Part shown: positions 17,772 to 27,000 of the stretch, piece after piece
How the letters are laid out: each line of letters opens with the position of its first letter
Position numbering within the stretch: position 1 is the first letter of the stretch
Virus record (IMG/VR): IMGVR_UViG_3300031841_003422
Location: 1-64,000 of that record
DNA from: a virus
DNA length: 64,000 nucleotides
Reading direction: 5' to 3' (one strand)
The notes under the pieces: model-generated
Seen by the model: only the letters and a program-made list of their open reading frames with translations
What the model was told of the DNA's origin: nothing
The model's database searches: none
Program-made: the position numbers and the translations under genes

Positions 17772-18254
17772 ATGACAGTTTTTCAACCCAAGGGTTCAGG
17801 CACGACCCATAAAGAAGGAACTATTTTGGTTAATGCACCTAGAGGTGCTGGTTCCGGTGCATTAGGATCAAACTACCTTATTGATACTTATGTTAGTAAT
17901 TTGCCTACAACTGGTCAAATTAATAATGAATATCAGTATGCTTTAAATGAAGATTTTGTTAGAACGGCAGATGGAAATGTTGGTGCTGCTACTTCTGGTA
18001 CTGTTGTTGAGGCTATCGAAGGAAGAACGATTGAGGTTGTTGGCTATACATTTGTTGTAGACGCAGCTTCTACTGTTACTTTTCAAACAAACGCAACTCC
18101 TATATTTTCTGGTTTTTCCGTTGCAGCTAATGGTGGTGTTGCTGTTCAAGGCGATGCAGACTCACCTATGTTCTCAACAGAGCTAGGTGAAGCTTTAACT
18201 ATAAATAACACAGCAGGTAATGTATCCTACCATATCTCATATACAGTAGTATAA
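17772..18254 (+). CDS. Virion fibre or decoration protein
   Basis: A 160-residue protein with GGAG before ATG 17772. The second half has the motif string TSGTVVEAIEGRTIEVVGYTF, then TVTFQTNATPIFSGFSVAAN, then FSTELGEALTINN. I recognise this order (a charged Arg turn, a Gly loop and a GEAL strand before the C-terminal strands) from small beta-domains at the end of phage head fibres and decoration proteins. It sits among connector candidates, where such small genes are often found. No enzyme function is expected. Confidence 0.6.
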   Translation: MTVFQPKGSGTTHKEGTILVNAPRGAGSGALGSNYLIDTYVSNLPTTGQINNEYQYALNEDFVRTADGNVGAATSGTVVEAIEGRTIEVVGYTFVVDAASTVTFQTNATPIFSGFSVAANGGVAVQGDADSPMFSTELGEALTINNTAGNVSYHISYTVV

Positions 18255-18255
18255 G

Positions 18256-18777
18256 ATGAATAATTTTTCTGGTATCATAAATAGCGATTTAAAGAATTTA
18301 TTTAACAATGCGATATCTTCGCTATTGTACGATGACGCTTTGACTATTCCTTGTACCTTGTATTATGGTGTTACAAAGTATGAAGATTGTTCTAATTGCG
18401 TTTTTGATCCTATAGGTAATAAGTCTTCTAATCGCTTTCAGGATGGTGGACCAGTTCCGTTTCCTTTTGGTTCTATATGCCCTATGTGTAATGGAAATGG
18501 CAAAAAGGGGATAGAAACTTCTGAAGATATTAATTTGATGGTTATATGGGACTATAAGCAATTTATGGATGTAGGAACTGTAAATAATCCAGCAGGAACT
18601 ATTCAGGTTATGACTTTTGCTACCAATACCCCAGCTTTAAAAAGAGCTAAAGAATTAATTGTTGCTACAGATATAGCGGCTTATGGAAGACATAGGTATC
18701 AAAGATTAAGCGAACCACAACCTTGCGGGTGGGGCAATAGTCCATTTATTAGTTGCCTTTGGGAGAAATCAGGATGA
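18256..18777 (+). CDS. Zinc-containing head-tail closure-like protein
   Basis: A 173-residue protein with DLKNLFNNAISSLLYDDALT, then CTLYYG, then CSNCVFDP and CPMCNGNGKKG. The two C-x2-C pairs, spaced by about 37 residues that include a Gly/Pro-rich stretch (DGGPVPFPFG), would bind one zinc. This layout is common in a small neck protein found in the head-tail joining cluster of aquatic phages, probably acting as stopper or closure. It is followed by an ATGA overlap with the tail-side gene. The zinc site is predicted from the sequence; the neck role is inferred from order and from resemblance. Confidence 0.6.
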   Translation: MNNFSGIINSDLKNLFNNAISSLLYDDALTIPCTLYYGVTKYEDCSNCVFDPIGNKSSNRFQDGGPVPFPFGSICPMCNGNGKKGIETSEDINLMVIWDYKQFMDVGTVNNPAGTIQVMTFATNTPALKRAKELIVATDIAAYGRHRYQRLSEPQPCGWGNSPFISCLWEKSG

Positions 18778-19433
18778 CTCTTAAAGCATCTATTGAACTA
18801 CCAAATTTTAAATCAGAATTTGAAAAGGGTGTAATACAAGAAATAGCTAGACAGTTTGAAAAAAAAACACCCTTATTGATTAAGAATATAAAAAAAGTTC
18901 TTGCTCCCACTATAGAAGAAGCCTTAAAGAGTTCAAGGGCTTATGTGGCTATTGCAAGCGATCAAAATATTAGAGGTCAGATAGGACTAGAAAGCCTGTC
19001 TAAGTTTGACTCAATAATAAATTATTGGGCTAATAATATTTCCGTAGAATACAAAAAAAATAAAGGTTTAGGATTAATTAATATTGGAGCAATACGTTCA
19101 GATTATTCTGATGTATTAACATTGCCGGAAGCGGTTTTTATATCTACTAATATGTTTGGTGGTCAGACAGTGGTGGAGTGGCTAAATTGGTTGCTTCTTG
19201 TAGGTACTTCACCAGTGATTATTGGCTATAATTTCAAGGCTGGTAACTACCCTCAAAGTAGAACTGGTGTAGGTATAATGATTCGTCAAGAAGGTGGTGT
19301 ATGGAGTGTTCCTAGAGAGGTTGCTGGCACAGAAGGTAATAATTTTGTTACTGAGACTGCTGACATTATAGAGTCTAAAATAGACGCTGTTATAAGGCGA
19401 GAACTAACTAAGATCACACAAGGAATAAAATAA
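18774..19433 (+). CDS. Probable neck or tail-completion protein
   Basis: I take ATG 18774 (ATGA overlap with the stop at 18775-18777) and not an earlier in-frame codon inside the previous gene, because GGGAGAAATCAGG lies just ahead. The 219-residue protein begins with a long basic helix (KSEFEKGVIQEIARQFEKKT) and has a hydrophobic core segment VVEWLNWLLLVGTSPVIIGY, followed by YPQSRTGVGIMI. HK97 gp10-like tail completion proteins have a similar helix-then-beta layout and similar gene position. The hydrophobic part is flanked by polar residues and looks like a buried core, not a membrane span. Confidence 0.45.
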   Translation: MTLKASIELPNFKSEFEKGVIQEIARQFEKKTPLLIKNIKKVLAPTIEEALKSSRAYVAIASDQNIRGQIGLESLSKFDSIINYWANNISVEYKKNKGLGLINIGAIRSDYSDVLTLPEAVFISTNMFGGQTVVEWLNWLLLVGTSPVIIGYNFKAGNYPQSRTGVGIMIRQEGGVWSVPREVAGTEGNNFVTETADIIESKIDAVIRRELTKITQGIK

Positions 19434-20389
19434 TGGCTGTAAATTCTTATACTAGATTAAATAAGCATGTATCTCAAGTTGGTGAGACTTTATTGACTTC
19501 GCAAATTGAGAGTAATATGAAGTCTTATCTAGATTGGGGATTGCTAGGTATAGGTTCATTTAGTAATGTATCAATACCTACATCTGGTGCTTTTGGTGGA
19601 ACGTTTGACAAACTGCGACTTGTAGACGATCCTTCTTATTCACAAGGTCAAATTTGGGAAGCAGCTAGAAAAGATTGGGTTTGGGAAACAGGGGTTTATT
19701 ATGATAGCCAACCTGTTCAAATTTCTGGGGTTACAGTGAATGGTACTTTTTACGGAACTGGTGATGCTACCTATGGTCATCATTATAACTATCCTTTGGG
19801 TAGAGTTGTATTTAATAGTGCTATACCTGAAAATTCTAATGTTCAATTAAATTATTCTTATAGAAACGTTCAAACCTATATTGCAGATCAAGCCCCTTGG
19901 TGGGATGAGATTCAATATGGTTCTTTAAGGGTTGACGATTCAACATTGTATGATTCTGGTTCTGGTAACTGGCAGATATTGGCTAATAATAGGGTTCAAT
20001 TACCTGCGGTTGTCATAGAGGCAACTTCTAGAAGGCAATTTAGACCTTATGAAATGGGTACTGTTGGCAATTTTGTTTATACCGATGTTTTATTTCATAT
20101 TATATCTGAATCTAGATGGTGGAGAAATCAGCTAGTTGACATAATATCTTTAGAAAAAGACAGAAGTATATGGCTATATGATAACAATTTAGTTGCTAGT
20201 GCTACAGGCTATCCTTTAGACTACAGAGGCATGATATTGCCTGACGCACCAATGTATCCCAAACTTGTAAATGCCTATCGTTTTAAGATGGCTAGATTTT
20301 ATGGTATAAATGTTACAGAAATGCAGTCACCTACTGCTAGGTTGCATAGAGGAACCGTAAGGGCCACTTTTGAGATAGTTATGGCATAA
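19433..20389 (+). CDS. Probable tail terminator or connector protein
   Basis: A 318-residue protein whose start shares a base with the previous stop. It has a tryptophan-rich centre (GQIWEAARKDWVWETGVYYD, then APWWDEIQYG) and a C-terminal half with TDVLFHIISESRWWRNQLVD, IISLEKDRSIWLYD and a closing strand RATFEIVMA. The FTDVLFHI-type strand followed by a helix is the kind of core seen in tail terminators and related joining proteins, and the tube gene is next. The length is greater than simple terminators, so it may carry an added domain. Function inferred. Confidence 0.45.
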   Translation: MAVNSYTRLNKHVSQVGETLLTSQIESNMKSYLDWGLLGIGSFSNVSIPTSGAFGGTFDKLRLVDDPSYSQGQIWEAARKDWVWETGVYYDSQPVQISGVTVNGTFYGTGDATYGHHYNYPLGRVVFNSAIPENSNVQLNYSYRNVQTYIADQAPWWDEIQYGSLRVDDSTLYDSGSGNWQILANNRVQLPAVVIEATSRRQFRPYEMGTVGNFVYTDVLFHIISESRWWRNQLVDIISLEKDRSIWLYDNNLVASATGYPLDYRGMILPDAPMYPKLVNAYRFKMARFYGINVTEMQSPTARLHRGTVRATFEIVMA

Positions 20390-20469
20390 TTTAAAAAATG
20401 GTGTATTTATCATTGCTAACTTAACAATAAAATGAAAGTTAAACTTTTTCATATTTAGGAGAAGAATTA

Positions 20470-21642
20470 ATGGCTAATAATAGAATTTACTACCCAATTC
20501 AACAGGTAGCTTTTCGTAAACCGGGAACTACTGTTTTCCGTGAGGCACACGGTGTTCAGTCTGTTTCTATCACAACAACTTTTAATCTTGAGCAGGCTTT
20601 TGAGCTTGGTCAACTTGCAATTTATGAGAATATCGAAGGTATTCCTAATATTGAAATCAGTTTGAGCAAGGTCTTGGATGGTTATCCAACAGTCTACCTG
20701 CTTGCTACTGCTACTGATGCTACTGGTGGTGATCTTGCTGGTCCAGAGCTTGCAAAACGTGCTCCTGCTGAAACAATTATGCAATTAGGTATTTGGCCTG
20801 AAACACTAGAGGCTGTAGAAGGTACTCCAGACCAGTATGTTGAAATGTCGGGCTTGACAGTTTCTTCGGTATCTTATAATTTCCCACTTGAAGATAATTT
20901 TTCAGAAGATGTTAGTCTTGCTGGAAACGTTAAAGTTTGGAACACTTATAATGGTACTGGTGCTGATGGTACTGCCTGTAGTGCTCCTTGGACTCTAGCT
21001 GCTGCAACCGGATTCTTTGCAGGAAACAATGATGCCCCTATTGGTACTGGTGGTGTTAACCGTAGAGAGAACATGCTTTTTGCTGGATACCAAGCTCAAA
21101 CTGCTAATGCAGATTATAGTGTTGTTCCTACAGAAATCTTGGGCGTTGGAACCTCTGGTTTCTTGCCTAGTGGTGGAGTTACCCATATTTCCTCGATTAC
21201 AGTGTCTACAGACTTGGCTAGAGAAGACTTGTTCCAACTTGGAAGTAGAAGTCCTTACGCAAGAACTGTTACTTTCCCAGTTGAAGTTACTTGTGATTTT
21301 GAAGTTACTAGTGTTTCTGGAGATCAAGTCAACGCTATTGATGACTGTGGTAATATCGCTGCTTGTTCTACTGCTTCTAACCTTACAGATAATAAGATCA
21401 GAATTTCAACCTGCGAAGGTTTGAGAATTTATCTTGGTGAAAAAAATAAACTTGCTTCTGTTTCATACGGAGGGGGTGACGCTGGTGGAGGAAACGTTGC
21501 TGTAACATATAGTTATACAACCTTTAATGACTTCACAGTTCTTCACAAGAATGATGATTTTAACGCATCTGGAGCCGGTTGGTGGGGTACAAGACAAACC
21601 TACTTGGGAGCACTCACTAAAGATTCAGCATTTGATAATTAA
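20470..21642 (+). CDS. Tail tube protein
   Basis: A 390-residue protein with a strong AGGAGAAG site before ATG 20470 and its own 80-base leader, as for a highly expressed gene. The N-terminus (RIYYPIQQVAFRKPGTTVFR, then SVSITTTFNLEQAFELGQLA) and the C-terminal strands with SPYARTVTFPVEVTCDFEV are typical of tail tube subunits, which polymerise into the DNA-conducting tube. An insert with CGNIAACS and STCEGLR lies before the last strands. The following hairpin and the tape measure downstream support the call. I see no sheath gene next to it. Confidence 0.72.
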   Translation: MANNRIYYPIQQVAFRKPGTTVFREAHGVQSVSITTTFNLEQAFELGQLAIYENIEGIPNIEISLSKVLDGYPTVYLLATATDATGGDLAGPELAKRAPAETIMQLGIWPETLEAVEGTPDQYVEMSGLTVSSVSYNFPLEDNFSEDVSLAGNVKVWNTYNGTGADGTACSAPWTLAAATGFFAGNNDAPIGTGGVNRRENMLFAGYQAQTANADYSVVPTEILGVGTSGFLPSGGVTHISSITVSTDLAREDLFQLGSRSPYARTVTFPVEVTCDFEVTSVSGDQVNAIDDCGNIAACSTASNLTDNKIRISTCEGLRIYLGEKNKLASVSYGGGDAGGGNVAVTYSYTTFNDFTVLHKNDDFNASGAGWWGTRQTYLGALTKDSAFDN

Positions 21643-21664
21643 TATTTAATATTAAGTATTTTAT

Positions 21665-21686
21665 GGGGCGGGATAAAACCCGCCCC
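21665..21686 (+). promoter_or_regulatory. GC-rich hairpin after the tube gene, no T-run
   Basis: A perfect 8-base-pair stem GGGGCGGG (21665-21672) with CCCGCCCC (21679-21686) and loop ATAAAA, in otherwise AT-rich DNA, 22 bases after the tube stop. What follows is AATTAGG, not a T-run, so a classical terminator is unlikely. It could protect the 3' end of a processed tube mRNA or weakly attenuate downstream expression. Confidence 0.6.
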
Positions 21687-21706
21687 AATTAGGAAATAGG
21701 ATTAGG

Positions 21707-22762
21707 ATGGATATTTTTAAAAAAAACAGATTGGTAAATAGGTTAAGAACAGGCATCGTCTATTTAAAAATAGACGGAGAGCTATACAAGACTTGTCGCC
21801 CAACTCCAGAAGACATTGCTCTTTCTGAATTGGTGTTTGAAGAAGTACTTTCTACGGTTAAATTTGATGGCCTAATAACCAAAGATCAAGCTTCTAATCT
21901 ACTTGCGGTTCGTGGAACTTGGAACCGAGATGATGAAGCTAATCTTGAAAAACAAAATCAATATCTAGACGACCAAAAAATTGCCTTATACAAAGCTCTC
22001 TTTAATTTAAAACAACAAAAGGTTATTCGTAGAAGAATAAAGCAGGTAAATAATAATATACAAAAGCTTTTAATAAGAAAGCATTCTTTGGATCATATAA
22101 CTTTAGAGAATTTTGCAGAGACCATAAGAGAAGATTTTTTACTTGCAATAACCATAAGAGACTATAAAGATAATAAGGTTTACGACTACTTTAATTTTTG
22201 GCAAAGTGATAGTGTCTTATTAAATAAGTTTTCTAATTATTTAAATGCTAATTGGCTTACTAATGAAGATTCTAGACTTTTAGCTAGATCAGAACCTATT
22301 AGGTCTTATTGGAACATTGGAAAAGAAAAAATGTTTGGTCAAAATTCATTAGAATTAACCAACGATCAGAAGTCTATAATATTGTATTCTAGAATGTATG
22401 ACAATGTATACGAAAGCATGGAAAGACCAGATGATGAGGTTATAGAAGACGATGACATGCTGGATGGTTGGTTTGCAGACCAAAGAAAAAAGATAGAAGA
22501 AGATAGAAAAAGAAAAGAGGCTGATAAGATTCTTGATAAAAAAGGAACAGATGGTGGTGGAGAGCTATTTGTGGTGGCAGATAGTTCCCAAGAAGCAAAT
22601 AGAATTAGAGGGTTAAACAGTTTAGATAATCAAATTAAAATAAATTCTAGAAAACAAGCACTAAAGAATGGACGAGGGGTTGAAGAACAGGATTTACCGG
22701 ATGTTAAGTTAAAGTTACAGCAAGAAGCCATGAGACAAATGGCACAAAGGAGAGGAAAATGA
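21707..22762 (+). CDS. Putative tail assembly chaperone, first of three genes
   Basis: A 351-residue, highly charged, mainly helical protein between the tube and tape measure, the position of tail assembly chaperones. It starts KKNRLVNRLRTGIVYLKIDG, and contains a long Lys/Arg helix (QQKVIRRRIKQVNNNIQKLL). An acidic segment (DDEVIEDDDMLDGWF) precedes a Lys/Glu-rich coiled tail. It overlaps the next gene by ATGA, which is in the -1 frame. No convincing slippery heptamer is seen (A-GGA-AAA only). It is not recognisable by motif; the role is inferred from place and composition. Confidence 0.5.
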   Translation: MDIFKKNRLVNRLRTGIVYLKIDGELYKTCRPTPEDIALSELVFEEVLSTVKFDGLITKDQASNLLAVRGTWNRDDEANLEKQNQYLDDQKIALYKALFNLKQQKVIRRRIKQVNNNIQKLLIRKHSLDHITLENFAETIREDFLLAITIRDYKDNKVYDYFNFWQSDSVLLNKFSNYLNANWLTNEDSRLLARSEPIRSYWNIGKEKMFGQNSLELTNDQKSIILYSRMYDNVYESMERPDDEVIEDDDMLDGWFADQRKKIEEDRKRKEADKILDKKGTDGGGELFVVADSSQEANRIRGLNSLDNQIKINSRKQALKNGRGVEEQDLPDVKLKLQQEAMRQMAQRRGK

Positions 22763-23073
22763 GTGGATACGACGAATTTTCTAAAAAAAGATTATTAAAC
22801 AACTTAGAAAAAAAATTTAATACAACAATAATTGGCTCTTTGGCTATTTTTGAAGAACAGTTTGGCTTTATGTGGGGTCACGGTATTCCTTATTCTTCTT
22901 TAAGTAAAGAGCAAAAAGAATTAAGAAGCATTTGGAAAGAAACTAGGACAAAAATATTAGATTCTGGAAATTCTAATCTTCGTGCTGCTCAAAGTGAATT
23001 AGCACAATATTCGTTTACTTGGAATAGATTTATTACAAACTTTAAATTAGATAAGGAAAATCAGGAGAATTAA
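22759..23073 (+). CDS. Small helical protein, putative tail assembly factor
   Basis: A 104-residue protein coupled to the previous gene by ATGA. The pattern FEEQFGFMWGHGIPYSSLSK, then a helix with LRSIWKETRTKILDSGN and the ending WNRFITNFKL, is one I associate with a conserved small gene in the tail cluster of aquatic phages. The FG-MWGHG turn and the ILDSGN motif are its best landmarks. It is mostly helical, without membrane segments or Cys. It probably works with its neighbours in tail assembly; the exact role is not known. Confidence 0.55.
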   Translation: MSGYDEFSKKRLLNNLEKKFNTTIIGSLAIFEEQFGFMWGHGIPYSSLSKEQKELRSIWKETRTKILDSGNSNLRAAQSELAQYSFTWNRFITNFKLDKENQEN

Positions 23074-23075
23074 TT

Positions 23076-23978
23076 ATGGCAGAAACAAAAGATGGTAAAA
23101 GAGTATTTGAAGTTGGTGGTGTAAAATATGCGGTAATTAGACCAAATATTGAAAAGCTTACAGCAGCAAACAAGCTTCGTAGGGAAACTTTTAATTCAGA
23201 GCTTCAAGCAGGCTCTTTAATTAGGGATCAATTAGAAGAAGAATTAAGGAAAAGAAGCCTTTGGAGTGATGATAGAGAGGCTAGATATCAACAGCTTAGA
23301 AAAGAAGTTGTAGATATGGAGTATCAATTGGCTTCTGGAGGAATTAAACTTTCGGAAGCTAAAACAATAGCTTTAAAAATGAAGTCTTCTAGAAATGAGA
23401 TGGTAGAGCTTCTTTCTTCTAGAAGTGATTTAGATTCTAATACTTGTGAGGGAAGGGCTGATGCCGCAAGGTTTAATTACCTATTTGCTAATTGTTTGGT
23501 GTATGAAAAGGATAGTAAGCCCTTTTTTGAAAACGGTTTAACTGGATATTTATTAAATCAAGATAACCCTGTGGCTGTAGCCGGTGCGACTGAATTTTTC
23601 TACCTAATTTCTGATACAGAAGATGTTGATGAGAAACTGCCAGAAAACAAGTTTTTAAAGCAGTTTAATTTTGTAGATGATGAATATAGGCTTGTTGATA
23701 AACAGGGCAAATATATTGATGAGGAAGGTAGGCATATTGATATTTATGGAAATTATATTGAATGGATTTCCGACGACGATTTTGTATTTGTAGATGCTAA
23801 TGGTAGAGTTTTGGACGATTCTGGTAATTTTAAAGTTACCTTTTCTCCATTTTTAGATGATGAAGGCAAACCGTTAGATGAAAACGGCAATGTAATTGTT
23901 GAAAAAGAGAAACCAAAACCTAAAAGAACTAGAAAAACTACTAAAAAAACTACCCCTAAACAACAGGAAAAAGTTTAA
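23076..23978 (+). CDS. Putative tail assembly protein with D-x-x-G repeats
   Basis: A 300-residue protein with three parts. Residues 1-180 are helical; the landmark LDSNTCEGRADAARFNYLFA is one seen in tail-cluster proteins of aquatic phages. Residues 206-275 are a run of short units of the type VDKQGKYIDEEGRHIDIYGN and FVDANGRVLDDSGN, about 10 residues each, acidic and Gly-containing. Residues 276-300 are a basic Lys/Thr/Pro tail. It is the last gene before the tape measure. A chaperone for the tape measure is the best guess; the repeats may bind a partner. The frame gives no sign of a shift from the gene before it. Confidence 0.52.
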   Translation: MAETKDGKRVFEVGGVKYAVIRPNIEKLTAANKLRRETFNSELQAGSLIRDQLEEELRKRSLWSDDREARYQQLRKEVVDMEYQLASGGIKLSEAKTIALKMKSSRNEMVELLSSRSDLDSNTCEGRADAARFNYLFANCLVYEKDSKPFFENGLTGYLLNQDNPVAVAGATEFFYLISDTEDVDEKLPENKFLKQFNFVDDEYRLVDKQGKYIDEEGRHIDIYGNYIEWISDDDFVFVDANGRVLDDSGNFKVTFSPFLDDEGKPLDENGNVIVEKEKPKPKRTRKTTKKTTPKQQEKV

Positions 23979-23981
23979 GGG

Positions 23982-23989
23982 TATAAATA
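23982..23989 (+). promoter_or_regulatory. TATAAATA box, possible late promoter
   Basis: TATAAATA lies 4 bases after the stop of the previous gene and 69 bases before the tape measure start. It is the T4 late promoter box, and this phage encodes a small sigma-like factor (56225-56680). Such a box is expected many times by chance in DNA this AT-rich, so it is only a candidate. Transcription would begin close to the hairpin at 24001. Confidence 0.3.
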
Positions 23990-24000
23990 ATTCTTGGATA

Positions 24001-24038
24001 AGCGATCTATTTTGTTTTAACAGAGTGGGTCGCTTTTT
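24001..24038 (+). terminator. Terminator before the tape measure gene
   Basis: AGCGATC (24001-24007) pairs with GGTCGCT (24028-24034) with one G-T pair, and the inner TATTTTGTT with AACAGAGTG continues the stem with several G-T pairs, giving about 15 pairs around a small loop. Five T follow (24034-24038). It probably limits read-through into the tape measure gene, which is needed in few copies. Confidence 0.7.
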
Positions 24039-24057
24039 GTTTATTAAGAGGTAAAAC

Positions 24058-27000
24058 ATGGCTTTTGATATTAACGCACAGATTATTTTAAGTGGTCCTA
24101 AAGGTCTAACTAAAGTAAGAAACAAGATTAAGAAAGACCTTAGTAGTGTTTCTGTGCCTGTAAAATTAGATTTTGATAAAGGTGGTGGAAAAGCCCTTAG
24201 AGATATTAATAGTCAAATTAATACTCTTAATAAAAGTTTTAGTCAATTTAATTCTAACGCACAAAAAGTATCCAAAAGTATAAAACAAGCTGGAGATAAT
24301 TCTAGACGTAGTATTTCTAATGTTAATAGCTTGGCTAATACTACTGCTAACCTATCGAAAAATCTTTCAAAAGCAAGCAAGGATGCAAAAAAGGCTGCTA
24401 CTGAAATAGAAGCATTTGGTAAAGATGCAGCTTTGGCTATTCGTAGATTTTCAGCTTTTACTCTTGCTACCGGTGCAGTTTTTGGTTTTGTTAGAGCAGT
24501 GCAAGACGGAATATCTAAGGGTATTGAATTTGAAAGACAGATTGTTAGATTGCAACAAGTTACAGGTTCTTCAAAAGCACAAGTTCAGTCACTAGATAGA
24601 GCTATTGGAAATCTTGCAAGCACTTTAGGTATTAGTCAAATAGAGTTGGCTCAAACAGCAGTTACTTTGGCACAAACGGGTCAGAGTATTAGGGAAGTAG
24701 AGCAATCATTAAGAGCTATTTCTAAAGCTAGTCTTGCTCCTACTTTTGGTGATATAAAAAGTACTACTGAGGGTGTAATTGCTGCACTTAGACAGTTTAA
24801 TATTTCTGCTAGTAAAACGGAAGAAGTTTTAGGCTCTTTAAATAATGTAGCTAAAAGATTTGCAGTTGAGTCTGAGGATTTGGTTTCTGTTATTCGTCGT
24901 GCTGGTGGTGTTTTTGCACAAGCAAGCCAAGATATTCAACAAGGACCACAGCAAAGCTTAAATGAGCTTTTAGCTATATTCACTTCTGTTCGTTCTACTA
25001 CTCGCGAAACAGCAGATACTATTGCAACTGGCCTTAGAACTATTTTTAGTAGACTTCAAAGAAAAAGTACTATAGAGTTTCTTAAAAGTTTTGATATTCA
25101 GCTTTTAGATTCAAAAGATAATTTTATAGGTTTCTTCAATTCTTTTAGGGAGATATCTACTAAGCTTGAGGGCTTAGGAACCATAGAACTTGCTCAAGTG
25201 GTCGAAGAACTTGGTGGTATTCGTCAAATAGGAAAAATCTTACCTGCAATTAAAAACTTTGGTTCTGTAACCGAAAATGCATTTAAGGTAGCACAACAGG
25301 GAGCCAAGCAAGGTTTAAGTAAAGATGTAGCCCGTGCTACGGATACCTTATCTGTTAAAATATCTGCTCTAAGTGAAAACTTTTCTACGCTGATTAAAAA
25401 TATAACTCAGTCTAAAACCTTTCAAACTTTTGCTAAAACAGCAGTATCGGTTGCAAATGGCTTTATTAAAACCGTAGACGCTTTAAGACCTCTTCTGCCT
25501 CTTCTCGCTACTTTAGGTGGAATAAAGCTTATTGATCTTGGTGGTGAGTTTTTTAAAGGTTTTAAAGATGGTATTACAAAGACAAAGGATATTATTGATA
25601 AGACCGAAGAAGCCTTAGATAGTATAAACAAGAAGGGTGGTGGAGACAGCAGTAGTGGGGGCGGTGGAGGCGGTGGAGGTAAAGGTCCGATTGGTCCTGA
25701 CTCTAAGCTCTTAGACTCTTTAAAGGGCAATACAACAGCCCTAACAAGTAATACTCAGGCTTTAATAAGAAATAGTAACCTTTTAGATAAGCTAACTAGA
25801 TTGGGTATTGGTTCTAATGTTGCCAAAGTGTCTGATGAAAAATCCAAGAAAAAGACTGCTGACCAAGCTATTGCTGCTATTCCAACTGATCCCGCAGAAG
25901 CCCTTTTGCAAAACGTTGCAGAAACACAAGCAGCAACAACAAAGAAAACTAAAGAGGAATTTCAACAAATAGCAAGCAACGCTGAAAAGAAAAAGTTCAT
26001 TAGAGAACGTGCTGGTTCAAAAGAAAGTGCTGTTCAAATTCCAGTTGATGCAAAAGCTCTTGCTGCTGAAACTACAAAAGCTTTAAAAGAAGCAAACAGA
26101 ACACAAGCTTTAACTACTAGCAATAGAAACAAAGCTAAATTCTCAGGTGTTGGTGCTAGTAGGGTTGGGGGTGAGGCTGAGGTTAATGCAATTACTACTC
26201 AAATATCAAATATTAAAGCATCAAATGAAAAATTAACTGAGGCTTTAGTAGAATTACAAGTCGAGTTCTCAAATGAAAAAGGCGAGCTTACTGCCAAGGC
26301 TGGTACTGTCGATCAGAAAGGTAGTGCTGCAAGAAAAATTGAAAAACTAACAGATAGAATTGCAAGAAATCAAGACAAAATTGCAAATTTAGAAACTAAA
26401 AGAGACAATGTTGCACCGTTAGATATTGCGGCTATTATTGCAGAAACAAAGTCAGCGATTTCTGAAAAGGAAAAATCAGAAGCTAAAGCTAAAGAAGATT
26501 TTGAAACTTTCTTTGCAAAAGCAGGTAAAACAGCAAAAGAAAAGGCAGCACAAGAACAAGCAACAAAGTCGCTTCGTGATAAAGGTTTTGTTGGAATTCC
26601 AAATGCAGTTGAAGGAAACCGAAAAGTAACAGGAGATATAATAAAAGCGGTAGAAGATGCAAATATAGTTGTAGATGTTGATCTAACAACAGGTAAAAAG
26701 CTGCCACCACAAGAACCAGTAGAACCGATAGTTGTAACTGCTGGAAGTGACATTGACGATAAAAGAAGACTTAAAAACACATCTACTCCTGTAGGTAATT
26801 TAAATTTTGGTTTTCAAAATAGAAAAGTAGAAGAAGTAAAACAAAAAAGACTGACTACCGAAGAGAGTTCTACATCCAGAGGTGTAAAGACTAGGAAACG
26901 AAATGAAGAAGAACGAGAAAAACTTGAAAAACAAACAATTTCAACTCAAAAAGAAATAAGTAATAGTTACTCTCAACAACAGGCTATTAACGAGAGCATA

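Noticed and set aside
21707-23073. Classical tail-chaperone slippery site
   Set aside because: No X-XXY-YYZ heptamer of the usual strength is present near 22762; only a weak A-GGA-AAA run.
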